A stretch of DNA of 64,000 nt from Prostheceraeus crozeri (Eukaryota; Platyhelminthes; Polycladida; Euryleptidae): assembly GCA_907163375.1 (NCBI GenBank), contig CAJQUW010008996.1, positions 253,001 through 317,000 of the forward strand, in the 5' to 3' direction. The translations under genes were made by a program, and so were the position numbers. The notes beneath the pieces were generated by a model, which worked only from the letters and a program-made list of their open reading frames with translations, had not been told where the DNA came from and did no database searches. Shown here one piece after another: positions 50,655-60,600 of the stretch (the stretch's first letter is position 1; the number at the start of each line of letters is the position of its first letter).

Positions 50655-52903
50655 ATTTTCGTCGTTCTCCGGAGTTGTTAATACTCTTTATCAAGTAGAA
50701 CTGAATACTTTCTTCAATGTAAGTAGTCATCACATCATCAGGTTTATAGGTTATGCCATTAATCGTCGACTTCACAATTACGCCGTCTTTCACCTCTAGC
50801 TCATCAACACTACAGTAAACATCGGTTTTGATGTCCCCAGCTAAATTGAAAAAAATACTTGCGGTATTGTTCAACAAATACTTGCAGGCAGAATAAGGAG
50901 CGTTCTTGAAATTGAACTGTCGGATATTTTTTACGACTTGATGTTTTCGTTCGTAGGCCATACACATTTGGTACCGAATAGGACCATACTTCAAAGCTTG
51001 ATAAGTATAGTGCTTCAAAAAATGTATTTTGGGTATGAAATGATTAGGATACAATGTCATGAATTCTATATGATGAGATTCTAGCAAATTTTGGAGATCC
51101 TCTATGAAAACATCAGTGACAATTGGACTCATGAATAATTGAAGAATATTATAAGTTTTAATAAACATGAAGTGTGAGGATCAGGAAAATCGAGGAAACG
51201 TTTGATGTAAAAAGGCATAACTCGTGTCAATGACAGTACTTGACCACTTCCAAAATATCCAGAAATTCTCATGGTTTCAAGAATAATAGGTGGTTTGTCC
51301 ATACCGGTGTGATACTTAAAATTCCGAAGCCAACTATTAAAATGATTGAGATCAAGCAAACTGTGTTCGGAGAAGTTGAGGAAATACAGTTGAAACCGGT
51401 GAGGCAGGACGCCCTCCAACATGTCATGCATACTGTCGAAAATCAACTGCTTTGTGACATCAAAGCCTGCGATGTCAGACAGAATGCTATTTCGTTGAAC
51501 TCCATAATGTTTCGACCAATGCTGCCTTGCCTTCTTTCTGAGACCGGAATTCAATTCCTGAACGCGCGTAGTATGTTCGTCAAGATGCCTGATGGGACAC
51601 TGCTCATGAGAAACTACAATCCTCATCTCATCATAAGTACAGTTACACATGCGGCAGCAACGCACAGTTTTTGGACTAAACCTTTCTTTGAATCCGCCAA
51701 TTGCATTCGCAGCCAACGAATCTCTAACGAAATATCGAAAAGATGCCGTGACAGTCCTGGCAATTCATTAACTGGTAATTTAGCACCATGCTGCAAAATA
51801 TTAATCGAATCTATAAAATTTTGAAGAAGAATTTTACTGAATTCCGCATTTTTGATAGCTTTACTGGTTGTAACAGCGATCGGAAAAACTGAGACAACTT
51901 TTCCCTGGTATCTTTCCGGAACATTCAGAAGTTTAAAGTAAAAAAGCCAAAGTTTATGTTTGTTTCTGCTTTTATCGATTGGATTTGTAATTCCTAAATC
52001 ATCACAGTAAATAGCGATCTCAAAATGATGTGCATTCTTTTCATTTTGGGTGAAGGTTTGTACTTCAGGGGATTGCAGAAGAAATGTTAACATTTTAAAG
52101 AAATCAACGGTAGATCCAATATTTCCAAACTTGAAATTGATTATGTCTGGTATTTTAAATATATCGGTTAAAGTTTTTTGACGTTAATACTGATTGCTCA
52201 GTTTCTCACAAGAAGCCTTCATTTTTTCAATATCTAGATTAGACGAAGACAGAGGCTCCCTGACGTTACAAAAGAACATGTTCATCACCGATTCAGAACA
52301 GCGAAACCTGCCTTGAAGTTGCAATGCAAAGCCATATAACCCATCATTTTGAAGATAATTTTCCTTATTGTTGATATCAACTTCGCTAATTTGCTCATCG
52401 ACAGAAGGGGGCAAACAAATCTTCGAATGTCGCTTATAGCCATAAAAACTTCGAAATCTTGCCAATCAAGTAGGACAACGGAGAGCACCTAAACTTCCAT
52501 GTGTGCTTAGATGTCGTTGCATTAATCTTGCTGTAGAAGTTTCAAACGAACAACCATAACAAAAATAATCCATCACCTGCTTCTTCAAGGGAGATGGATA
52601 GGGTTGTGTCTCCGCGACCGGTGTAACTGCATTCGATGAAGCATTTTCTTTTGAAAAAGAGAGATCTGATGATGTCAAATCAATCCGAGCTTTCTTTATT
52701 GATGGTTCTCTATTTACTATTGCCGTAAGCTCGACATTACTCTCTTTAAGGAGAATAGGAAATACTTCTGGAGAAACGACACAACCCATCCATTGAAGTT
52801 CAGTAATACTCTTCCCGAATTTCATCGAAACTGAAAAGTGGGCATTTATAATACTCAAAATCAGATTAGATGAAATAATATATAAGGTTATGTTGTATTT
52901 CAA
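50655..52903 (-). pseudogene. Decayed DDE-type transposase with C2H2 fingers, family uncertain
   Basis: Four main frames follow one another on the minus strand. First comes a Ser/Pro-rich leader with one zinc finger (YFCYGCSFETSTARLMQRHL, 52,466-52,903). The next frame (52,184-52,465) starts at a second finger whose second Cys codon is TGA. Then come IAIYCDDLGITNPIDKSRNK and HKLWLFYFKLLNVP (51,623-52,093), CRMCNCTYDEM and FDSMHDMLEGVLPHRFQLYF (51,129-51,716), and FIPKIHFLKHYTYQALKYGP with MAYERKHQVVKN (50,596-51,168). This order (DD-x-HKL, CRxC, HDxLEG, PKxHF…HY…GP) recurs in large unnamed transposase families of fish and invertebrates; I cannot assign it safely to CACTA or Kolobok. It holds at least three frame changes and one stop. 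Its C-terminus is cut off by the mariner. Confidence 0.65.
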
Positions 52904-53253
52904 CTATTTTTGGTTTTTTATCTGTGTTGAGATTAACTGTGATTGGCTGCGGTTTGCTGCGAGACAATAAACTTTATGTATGTAGTCTTGCTGCCTTTGA
53001 TGTCACATGTCTGCTGATGTTCTTTGTTTGCTGTCTTGTCTGGTTGGCTGACAAAAAAATAGACATAAAACTGTCGGGATCTAGGGTGATTTGATCACCG
53101 GACAACCCCCAAGTCATGAAAACAAGCGCACATCTCATTGAAAATTGTGAAAATTTCAGGAATTCTGCCATTTAATGTCAACTATCTTACTCCAACCTCA
53201 CTCATGTATACCCATACAATGATCGGATCAACTACCCAATTGAGTTGCACCAT
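52904..53253. other. Intergenic left of P3, no gene recognised
   Basis: AT-rich; possibly the 5' flank of the decayed transposase. The last six bases (53,248-53,253, CACCAT) would be the P3 target duplication; its partner lies outside the window. Confidence 0.5.
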
Positions 53254-54200
53254 AGTAGTAACCCCGTGGCAGACGCAAGCCCAAAATGTGAAATGCTGAG
53301 TCATCAGGCTGACTCAGCCCCCCCTCTGGAAGGAAGGTGAGGGAGGTGGTCAAGGATGTGCTGGGAGGAATGGGTCCGAGAGGAGGAAACTGTTCCCTCC
53401 CCCCTCTGGCGGGAAGGAAGGAAGGAGGAGTGATGAGGCAAGGGGTGGGAAGGAAGGTGATAGGAATGTGGGAGGAATAGAGTGTGGAAAGGGTGGATGT
53501 TGGTGGTGTTGGGATGAGAAAGGCTGGAATTCGGCATGAAGGAGGCCTCGGATGGGAAAACAGAGGCCAGATTCGGACTCTACGTGAAATGTTGGGTTAG
53601 GAAGGATGTTTCCAGCGACATTGGAGAGAAAAAGTTTTGACCTCCCCCCCCCCCTCCTGCCAAACTTCCAACTTTGGTTGTAGACATCGTAGAAAGTCGT
53701 GCAATAGCTCATTTGAAAGCTGAGAGTGAGAAAAATGCAGTGGAAAGCTCAGTTTGGACTCATTTTCTTGGGTTTAGGGAGGAAAATGGCAGGAAACCGT
53801 CAGAGTTGGAAAAGGCAGGTGTTGGTGGTTTTGGGATGAGAAAAGTCGTTTTTCGGGCAGAAGGAGACCTCGGATGGGAAAATGGAGTGCAAATTCGGAC
53901 GTTTTGGTCAAAGTTGGGTCTAGGAACTTCTTCCCAACTCAATCGGAAAGATAAAGTTCTGACCTCCCCCCCTCCTGCCAAACTTCCAACTTTGGTTGTA
54001 GACATCGTAGAAAGTCGTGCAATAGCTCGTTTGAAAGCTGAGAATGAGACAAATTCAGTGGAAAACATGGCTTGTTCGTATCTGCCTTCGTTTAGAGGTG
54101 AGACGTTATTGAAAATTTTGGACCTTGGCGAAAAACGACATAGTTAGAATGTTTACGAAAATCGCTCTAGCGGGTGAAGCAAGCCTCGGACGGGAAAACA
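53254..54200. repeat. P3 left end with about 315-bp subterminal tandem repeats
   Basis: Units at about 53,550-53,765 and 53,866-54,070 share TCGGATGGGAAAA…GAG, AGATTCGGA-like text, GACCTCCCCCCC and the block TTGTAGACATCGTAGAAAGT. A third fragment starts near 54,185 (CCTCGGACGGGAAAACAGAG). The same unit occurs in P1 at 11,735-11,950. Two AP-1-type sites (TGAGTCA, TGACTCA) lie at 53,297-53,316. Frames across this region are not genes. Confidence 0.8.
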
Positions 54201-54210
54201 GAGACCAAAT

Positions 54211-54702
54211 TTGGCATCAGCGTGTCATGTTGCACCTGAATGTCATTCATGCTATGTCTCCGAAGTGAAAGGAAGAAAGATGACAGAAGCAGTAAAGTTT
54301 ACGAATGAATTTTGTTCACTACGTTTTCATCGACAAAGTCTTCGTGGTGTGATTAGGGACTACATCATCTCCTTTCATCATGAAAAGGCAGACTTAGAAT
54401 TTGCTATCACTAAAGGTTACTTCGTTTTCCAACAGCTCATGGACAGTTTGATGAATAAAGATGTGAAAGGACGATTAGTTGCAGAGATTAAATTTGAGAA
54501 AGTGACTGATGAACATGCAGGTGAATGTGTAGTGTTTCATTTTGCATCCTATTCTGCAGAGACGATACATGATCCCAAAGATTTCTATCAGCGACACATG
54601 GCAAAAATTGCATCTCGGCTAGATTCATTTCATGAGCATGGATCCAACTTGCTCTTATGTCGCATAAAACACATTCATATTCAACTCAATGTGTTAAACT
54701 AG
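54211..54702 (+). CDS. P3 conserved Polinton protein, copy 1
   Basis: Open frame of 163 codons. The recognisable part starts at NEFCSLRFHRQSLRGVIRDY and continues DVKGRLVAEIKFEKVTDEHA, FHFASYSAETIHDPKDFYQR and MAKIASRLDSFHEHGSNLLL to HIHIQLNVL. From memory, proteins with this HASY…FYxxHMxKIxxRLDxFxxxGSxL…IxHIxI pattern sit next to the polymerase in many invertebrate Polintons; their function is unknown. Mixed α/β composition, no catalytic motif. Homologues in this window: P1 (36,546-36,640 with 17,916-18,238) and 56,917-57,300. The first about 35 residues may be subterminal-repeat sequence, not gene. It looks whole. Confidence 0.7.
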   Translation: MASACHVAPECHSCYVSEVKGRKMTEAVKFTNEFCSLRFHRQSLRGVIRDYIISFHHEKADLEFAITKGYFVFQQLMDSLMNKDVKGRLVAEIKFEKVTDEHAGECVVFHFASYSAETIHDPKDFYQRHMAKIASRLDSFHEHGSNLLLCRIKHIHIQLNVLN

Positions 54703-54965
54703 ATTCGACTACAAGATTTGGGAAAGCATTCATGAGTCAGACGTCCGCATGCCTCCTTTTCCCTGCCGCAACGAAGTCAAGGGAGAAACGGAAGTCTCTG
54801 ATTGGCTCACATAGTGTCAAATGTGGATTCGCAGGAGATTACAAAAGCAGACGTCTCCCCATTTTCTCTTCATTTCATTCTCTTGACTTGGAAAGCGTGT
54901 GTGACTTGCTGAAGCCATTCTCCCCTCTCAACTTTGTCTGATCAATCCTGTTTTCAAATTTACAA

Positions 54966-55202
54966 GTGAGTGTCACGACTGTCTGTCCTAAACCTTACCA
55001 GCATTTTAGAAGAGAGACACAGGAGAGTGTGTGGCCGATGATTGTACAAGCTTATTTTGTTGAACCATTGCCACCACCGCCACCTCCACCACCAAGACGC
55101 TTTACGTTTAAGTCTTTTAGGGAATTGAAACTCAATTCGGGTCCTAAGCCCAAGACATTTAATTTACTGGACGAAAACTTAGACTTTGGTGATCAGCTTT
55201 AA
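54966..55202 (+). CDS. P3 short proline-rich ORF, doubtful
   Basis: 78 codons with a run of eight prolines (EPLPPPPPPPPRRFTFK) and an acidic end (LLDENLDFGDQL). It lies in the gap before the possible OB-fold gene. Composition differs from the surrounding non-coding frames, but there is no homologue in P1 and no domain. It may be a 5' exon or chance. Confidence 0.25.
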   Translation: MSVTTVCPKPYQHFRRETQESVWPMIVQAYFVEPLPPPPPPPPRRFTFKSFRELKLNSGPKPKTFNLLDENLDFGDQL

Positions 55203-55280
55203 ATCCAGTGAACGCTCCAAAAGGTCCTCTTAAGGGCCACCTCATATGTCACTGCTAAGCTAAGGATTTTCTTTTCTCTG

Positions 55281-56003
55281 ATGATCATGAATGTACTTAG
55301 TGGTATTCTTTCGTTACAGACTGTCATGGCCATGAATCCTACTCCAACTGCTGCATCACTGAATCCTCAACATCTCGAGCTGTGGAATCCGAAAATTGAA
55401 AAGGTAATTCACGGCTATCCTACCTACAAACAACAAGTGCGCTACAACGGTGTTCGACTCTATCTTCAAACGCCGGCGGTATACTTATCAAAAGTTGATA
55501 AGCAAGTAAATCATTGCGGTCAAAACCTCAGTATCCCCATTGATAATTGGTTGCGTCAGCAGCTTGACATTTTAGAAGACGTTGTGATGCAAAAGGCTCT
55601 TATTCCTACTGAACTATTACAGTTGTGGCAAGAAAAGAAAACTTCTTATTATAAACCATTGTATCGCGGCACTCGCTGATATATTTTGCAAAGCAAGCAT
55701 TGTAAAGTCACTTCAGGAGTGACAGTTGAACAATCAGTTGAAACAGAATTGTCATCGTTAGGTGCAGGCTTTTATTCATTTCATATTGAGGTGCCTGCTG
55801 TTTATGTGGGACCTCATCAATCTGACGGTAATTTGATTTCTCTCAATTTGCGCATCAATGATCATCAACCTGAGTTAACAGGACTTGATCACATTGAGAA
55901 ATTCATTGATTCTTGTGTCAAAGAGTGTCAAGAACCTGTCACTAAACCTAAACGTCGTCGAGCATCAAAGAAAGATGGTGCTACCACCAAAGAGAAATCT
56001 TAA
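55281..56003 (+). pseudogene. P3 conserved protein, possible OB-fold/ssDNA-binding, copy 1
   Basis: Homologue of the P1 protein at 37,244-38,170. The first frame (55,281-55,679) has MNPTPTAASLNPQHLELWNP and DNWLRQQLDILEDVVMQKAL; the second (55,686-56,003) has GAGFYSFHIEVPAVYVGPHQ and SDGNLISLNLRI, then a basic tail (KPKRRRASKKDG). A pyrimidine-rich acceptor (TTCTTTCGTTACAG) lies at 55,305-55,318 just before the homologous part. The short β-strand pattern around the paired GP/GH is shared by all three copies in the window. Function is inferred only from this pattern and from the basic tail. It looks broken, about one break. Confidence 0.45.
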
Positions 56004-56154
56004 GTATTGTAATCAGTTAGTATGTAGTGAATGTGGAAAACGCGGTCTTGCGCGTTATGTTCAAATAAAACATTGTCATCATGTTGTATGTATCTTTTGT
56101 TATGTAAAGGACAGACATCCTTGTAAAGTTCCTGCTCAATGTATTATTTTGTAA
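55980..56154 (+). CDS. P3 RING-like finger protein
   Basis: Homologue of 37,239-37,439: CSECGKRGLARYVQIKHC, HHVVCIFCYVKDRHPC and PAQC. All predicted zinc ligands are conserved between the two copies. It lies between the possible OB-fold gene, which it overlaps, and the exonuclease. Confidence 0.6.
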
Positions 56155-56175
56155 TGAAGTCTTTTTGATATTGTA

Positions 56176-56740
56176 GGTTGTCATCTTCATAGACAGTGAG
56201 GGAACACCCATGCAGGAATTGAGTGCTATTGCAATGAGAGAAAGCGATCAAACTGTTGTTAGTGTATATCATAGATTTGCCTACTGTCCTCCACACAAAG
56301 ACGAATGGTCACGGCGTCATGTGCATGGACTTGGTCCTTCTATTTTGATTCATATTGGATTTGTAAATGAAACGTATTTGATAAGTGATTTCAAACGGTG
56401 GCTGTCAGGTTTTCATATTGTTAAAATATTAGGAAATGATTCTGAACGAGAAGCAGCAACACTTCAGTTGCACATTAATAATTTATATTTACCATGTTGG
56501 GTAGATCGTGTAAGACAAGACTATCATATGCATTATGATCAAAAGAAGTTTAGAGATGAAATGATTTTTGACATGGCAATATGATTCGGTGAGAGACATC
56601 ACCTTTACAGACCACCATCTCATTGTAATACTAGAAATAAAGCTACCTACATTGCGAAACTCTCTTCACGCTGGCATTGTAGTCTCTATGACGTTTATTG
56701 ACTGTATCTATATTATTGTCAACAGCATGGGTATATGTAA
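56176..56740 (+). pseudogene. P3 DEDDh-type exonuclease-like protein
   Basis: It begins after an acceptor-like TTTGATATTGTAG with VVIFIDSEGTPMQELSAIAM (motif I Asp-x-Glu). FHIVKILGNDSEREAATLQL fits motif II. The motif III segment HCSLYDVY lies near 56,673-56,696. It shares RRHVHGLGPS with the P1 copy (RKHIHGLNQQ), as well as the surrounding gene order. It looks broken, about one or two breaks. Confidence 0.6.
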
Positions 56741-56916
56741 AACATGTTTTTGCTCCTTGTGAATGAATGATGATCATTTTATGAAGTGTATTCTGTACTT
56801 GTGAATTTTGTCTGGTGTTGAATAAACTTAAAGTGGAACATGATTGTTATTTCTGTTTTATTCATAGGGGAAGTCATTGAAGCAATGTGAAATCTATAGT
56901 TACATCGTTTATGATG

Positions 56917-57300
56917 GCGCATCGTACCTTAAGTAACCACATGTGTCATTTGACACTTGATCAACAAGGATTCGATGGATTTTTACAAGATTGGAAACTT
57001 ACATTTAAAATGTAGATGAATGATATGAAAGTAGTGCTCACTGAAAGCCTTCCTCTCTTCAAAAGATTGATGGAGAGTCTACAACCTCAAGATGTAAAGG
57101 GTAGACTCGTTGCTTATATAGAGTTGACAGATTTGCAAAAAGCACTTCGTTTTGGATCTTATTGCACAGAATGGATTACTATTAGTGATCAATTTTATGG
57201 TCGTCATTTGGAGAAAATTATGTAGAGAATAGAAGAGACGTTGGAAAGAAATGCGTACGTTGTTAAACATATCATGATTCAACTGAGTGTGTTTACATCC
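56917..57300 (+). pseudogene. P3 conserved Polinton protein, copy 2
   Basis: Diverged homologue of 54,211-54,702: LPLFKRLMESLQPQDVKGRL then VAYIELTDLQ, SYCTEWITISDQFYGRHLEK and a final HIMIQLSV. It follows the exonuclease, as the corresponding gene does in P1. It looks broken, a few breaks. Confidence 0.6.
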
Positions 57301-57384
57301 ACGACTTTGTTTGATGCGCGACACATTGTGTAGATGCAATAAAGTTTTCTTTTCACTGAGTATTTTTTAATGGTGTATAGAGCA

Positions 57385-57645
57385 ACATGAGTCATTGCGC
57401 TTTGTGCATTACTATCAGGCTCTTTGCTAGATAAATGAATGCGTTTGTTCGAGAAAAGGGGCGTGTCATAACATGAGTCTTTGCGCTTTGTGCATTACTA
57501 TCAGGCTCTTTGTTAGATAAATGAATGCGTCTTTGTTCGAGAAAGGGGGCGTGTCACAACATGAGTCATTGCGCTTTGTGCATTACTATCGGGCTCTTTG
57601 TTAGATAAATGAATGCGTCTTTGTTCGCTAGAAGGGCGTGTCACT
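57385..57645. repeat. 86-88-bp tandem repeat, three copies
   Basis: Units start ACATGAGTC at 57,385, 57,471 and 57,559 and end in GGGGCGTGTCAYAAC-like sequence. Two of three keep a perfect TGAGTCA heptamer. The array lies upstream of the gene at 57,777 and may hold its promoter. Confidence 0.85.
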
Positions 57646-57776
57646 CAAGTCTTTGTGAGGACTAGAATGACTTTGTAGGAAGGAAGGTTTCCACCCACGC
57701 AGTCAAAAGTTCACGTACGATAACTCTTTGTCACATAACAAAGACAGGGAAAACGAGAAAAGGGAAACGCATGTGA

Positions 57777-58412
57777 TTGGAGCTAGGTCTGCTAATAAAA
57801 CGGATGACTGAGCGCATGGCAATCATTTCCGTCCTTGTGCTAACCATGCAGTTGCTCCAAGCCATCAACGCCTCTGCACTCGCACTGGGTACGCTGAACT
57901 CCCTTAGTTTAGCATCGGGTAAAAATGCTTTCAATCAAAAGATAACTCATCATGGAGAAGCCGTAACCATAAAAACTCCAAGTCAACGGATAGATTATCT
58001 AAAGATTATGTCAACAAAGCATGGACTGGCCGTGTGTGTGCCGTTAGACTATTGGACACGGTTACAATTCAATACTCTTGAAACATTCCTGAAAGAAAAT
58101 CTCACCATACCCAAAGAAATTGTTCGACACAATAGGAAGCGGCCACAAGTTCCCATCATGGAAAGACGATACATGTATGTGCATATGGATAGACACTGTC
58201 TCATCATCTATGAAAAGGAGGGCAGCGAATTCGACTTACTCAATTGCAAACCGCTACCCATTTTGGGAAAAGGATTCTACTCCTTCGAAATTAAAATTCA
58301 AACCATCTACATGGGTCCGCGCAGGGACGGAAGGTTGTTTACGTTGAATCCCTATCTTGTCTCCATCACCTTTAAAAATGATGTCCATGTTGATGATGAT
58401 CAACTACAGTAA
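57777..58412 (+). CDS. P3 conserved protein, possible OB-fold, copy 2
   Basis: 211 codons, uninterrupted. A hydrophobic N-terminus (MAIISVLVLTMQLLQAINAS) is followed by CVPLDYWTRLQFNTLETFLK and GKGFYSFEIKIQTIYMGPRR then DGRLFTLNPYLVSITF, aligned with the corresponding segments of 55,281-56,003 and the P1 protein. It ends in acidic residues without the basic tail of copy 1, so the two paralogues have diverged in charge. The N-terminal hydrophobic part may be leader sequence upstream of the real start. Role in replication is inference. Confidence 0.45.
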   Translation: MELGLLIKRMTERMAIISVLVLTMQLLQAINASALALGTLNSLSLASGKNAFNQKITHHGEAVTIKTPSQRIDYLKIMSTKHGLAVCVPLDYWTRLQFNTLETFLKENLTIPKEIVRHNRKRPQVPIMERRYMYVHMDRHCLIIYEKEGSEFDLLNCKPLPILGKGFYSFEIKIQTIYMGPRRDGRLFTLNPYLVSITFKNDVHVDDDQLQ

Positions 58413-58501
58413 TACTCTCCACACACTGAGAACGCACCATCGGTCATTATGAGACCACGGCCTAACGGCCACCGTATCAAGAAAGAAAATGTACACTCAC
58501 C

Positions 58502-59200
58502 ATGCCACACATGAACATGACTCTCTCTCCTTCTTTCTTAGGCATACCCTTCTTCACTCAAGTTTTAATCATGTGGAAATTATCAGCATGTCTCCATGTA
58601 TCATGGAAAAGTGAGTGTGTTACATTTCATGATACGAAACGTCAACTTCAGATAACTCTAGAACGCTTTCATCTACGAAGGTTACATCGCGCTATCCTAT
58701 CCCACTCTTGCCGTGTCATTAACGTAGGAGACGGCATTGTTTTTATTCGCATTCAAGAGATGATTCTACATAATGATGACTGCTACATTGTGATTCCAAA
58801 ACCCTCATGGGAAAAGTATAAAAGGGAAGTTCACTCAACCCTCATGTCATTTGTGAGTCATGCTCCCCATCCGCATCATCAACGCCATGCGCGAAATGAA
58901 TCTCAGAAGAGACATCGATTTAGAACAGTTGCATACCCATCTTCCCGATTCAGTCTATCATCGCGGTCGTCCGCAAATGTTGGTCATTCGCATGAGCAAC
59001 GGTCGAAATCTTCAAATCTTTCGCTGCGGCAAAATCCAAGTCCTAGGAAACCTTTCTCATTTCGTGATGCAGTCCATGTGTTACGAAGTCGTCAAGAAAA
59101 TGCGAACACTCATGCCTCATCTCCGCCTCAGTCCCCTGACATTGAAGAATATAGTAGTGTCTGTTCAATTGAAGATGTTAGTGAATCTAGCCAACATTAA
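58502..59200 (+). CDS. P3 ORF of unknown function overlapping the TBP-like gene, 232 aa
   Basis: The first 120 residues (SFLGIPFFTQVLIMWKLSAC, TLERFHLRRLHRAILSHSC, IVFIRIQEMILHNDDCYIVI) look like a real αβ protein. The last 110 residues are Ser/Arg/His-rich and are read from the same DNA as the TBP-like gene in another frame, so they may be a shadow. No domain was recognised. Overlapping use of both frames is possible in a compact element. Confidence 0.35.
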   Translation: MPHMNMTLSPSFLGIPFFTQVLIMWKLSACLHVSWKSECVTFHDTKRQLQITLERFHLRRLHRAILSHSCRVINVGDGIVFIRIQEMILHNDDCYIVIPKPSWEKYKREVHSTLMSFVSHAPHPHHQRHARNESQKRHRFRTVAYPSSRFSLSSRSSANVGHSHEQRSKSSNLSLRQNPSPRKPFSFRDAVHVLRSRQENANTHASSPPQSPDIEEYSSVCSIEDVSESSQH

Positions 59201-59398
59201 ACCAGTAGTCATTGTATATTTTATGAAACTGAACTCTTTCCTGCTGCTCTGATTCGGAAGTGGCATCCTGTACATATTGCAGTGTTTCACAAGGGACATT
59301 GTATCATGACTGGTTTACGTGATATCAGTAAAGTAGCTGACATTGTTAAATCTTTAATGCGTTATCTGTATGAGTCACAGTTAATAGAATCGTGTTAA
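58860..59398 (+). pseudogene. P3 TATA-binding-protein-like gene
   Basis: The first half (frame 58,860-59,252) reads IRIINAMREMNLRRDIDLEQ, then RPQMLVIRMSNGRNLQIFRC and GKIQVLG, matching TBP repeat 1 (…NPKRFAAVIMRI…ALIFxSGKMVCTG). It then gives LTLKNIVVSVQLKMLVNL, the repeat 2 start (FKIQNIVGSCDVKFPIRL). The second half, in the following sequence, reads YETELFPAALIRKW, HIAVFHKGHCIMTG and IVKSLMRYL, matching YEPELFPGLIYRM, LLIFVSGKVVLTG and the final helix. Three of the four DNA-kinking Phe positions of TBP are Phe here (both F-x2-G positions and LFP). The ATG at 58,860 has an in-frame stop two codons upstream, so no longer N-terminus is visible. It lies in the plus-strand series before the convergent polymerase. 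It looks broken, about one break. Confidence 0.8.
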
Positions 59399-59404
59399 TC
59401 ACAT

Positions 59405-59690
59405 GATGCGTTTTGAATGAGTCATCACAATGAACTATCGCCCACACTCTTGTCGGTGAAAAGATCACGCTGTCTGACGTGAGGCGCCATCGCTTTGTCT
59501 GATAAATAACGCCCACACACATGTCGGTGAAAAGGTTGAACAAGACTGATTAGATTCGTATGACTGGCGCCTTACTCCTTCATGAGTCAGAGCTATTTAT
59601 AGACATGAGTCAGCAAAGTGGTTGATGTTTCCTAAGCCGAAGAAATCGTCATGATGTTACATTCGTTGGTGAGGATGTTAACTTACAAAC
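59405..59690. promoter_or_regulatory. Repeat- and AP-1-site-rich spacer after the TBP-like gene
   Basis: Two copies of ACGCCCACACNCNTGTCGGTGA-type sequence (near 59,440 and 59,508) and TGAGTCA heptamers at 59,418, 59,583 and 59,606. No ORF of note. Confidence 0.4.
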
Positions 59691-60600
59691 TCTGACATGG
59701 GTATAATTTTATTTCTAACTGTACCTATCTTGCAAATAGTGAAATACTTATGACTTCATTTTATATTTCATCTATCTTACAAACTGTACAAACAGTGAAA
59801 CGATTTTAACATTAATTCAAACTTTACAATCATCAACTTTATTTCTAACTTTACCTATCTTGCAAATAGTGAAATACTTATGACTTCATTTTATATTTCA
59901 CCTATCTTTCAAACTGTACAAACAGTGAAATGATTTTAACATTAATTCAAACTTTACAATCATCAACTTTATTTCTAACTTGACAAACGTCAACTTTATT
60001 TCTAACTTTACAAACGTCAACTTTATTTCTAACTTTACAAACAGTGAAGTGATTCTAACTTCATTTATATTTCACCTATCTTACAAACAGTGATATAATT
60101 ATAACTTATTTTATACTTTACCTATCTTGTAAACAGTGAGATGATTCTAACATTAATTCAAACTTTACATTCATCAACTTTATTTCTAACTTTACAAACG
60201 TCAACTTTATTTCTAACTTTACAAACGTCAACTTTATTTCTAACTTTGCAAACTCTAACATGGTTATGACTTCATTTTATATTTCACCTATCTTCCAAAC
60301 AGCGACATGGGCATACCTTTATTTCTAACTTTACAAACGTCAACTTTATTTCTAACTTTACAAACTCTAACATGGTTATGACTTCATTTTATATTTCACC
60401 TATCTTACAAACAGCGACATGGGCAAAACTTTATTTCTAACTTTACAAACGTCAACTTTATTTCTAACTTTACAAACTCTAACATGGTTATGACTTCATT
60501 TTATATTTCACCTATCTTCCAAACAGCGACATGGGTATAACTTTATTTCTAACTTTACAATCATCAACTTTATTCTAACCCTACCCATCTTACAAAATGA
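59690..60600. repeat. Tandem repeat array between convergent P3 genes
   Basis: About 0.9 kb of nested repeats. A short unit of about 27 bp (CAACTTTATTTCTAACTTTACAAACGT) is repeated many times. It is embedded in longer units of about 120 bp containing AACATGGTTATGACTTCATT and ATATTTCACCTATCTT. It fills the space between the plus-strand TBP-like gene and the minus-strand polymerase. Confidence 0.9.

Noticed and set aside
53304-54147. Several 70-160-codon ORFs on both strands near the P3 left end
   Set aside because: All lie in GC-rich subterminal tandem repeats and translate to low-complexity or repeated sequence.
59690-60600. Possible CRISPR or telomere-like array
   Set aside because: Nested units of different length with no unique spacers; an ordinary tandem array.
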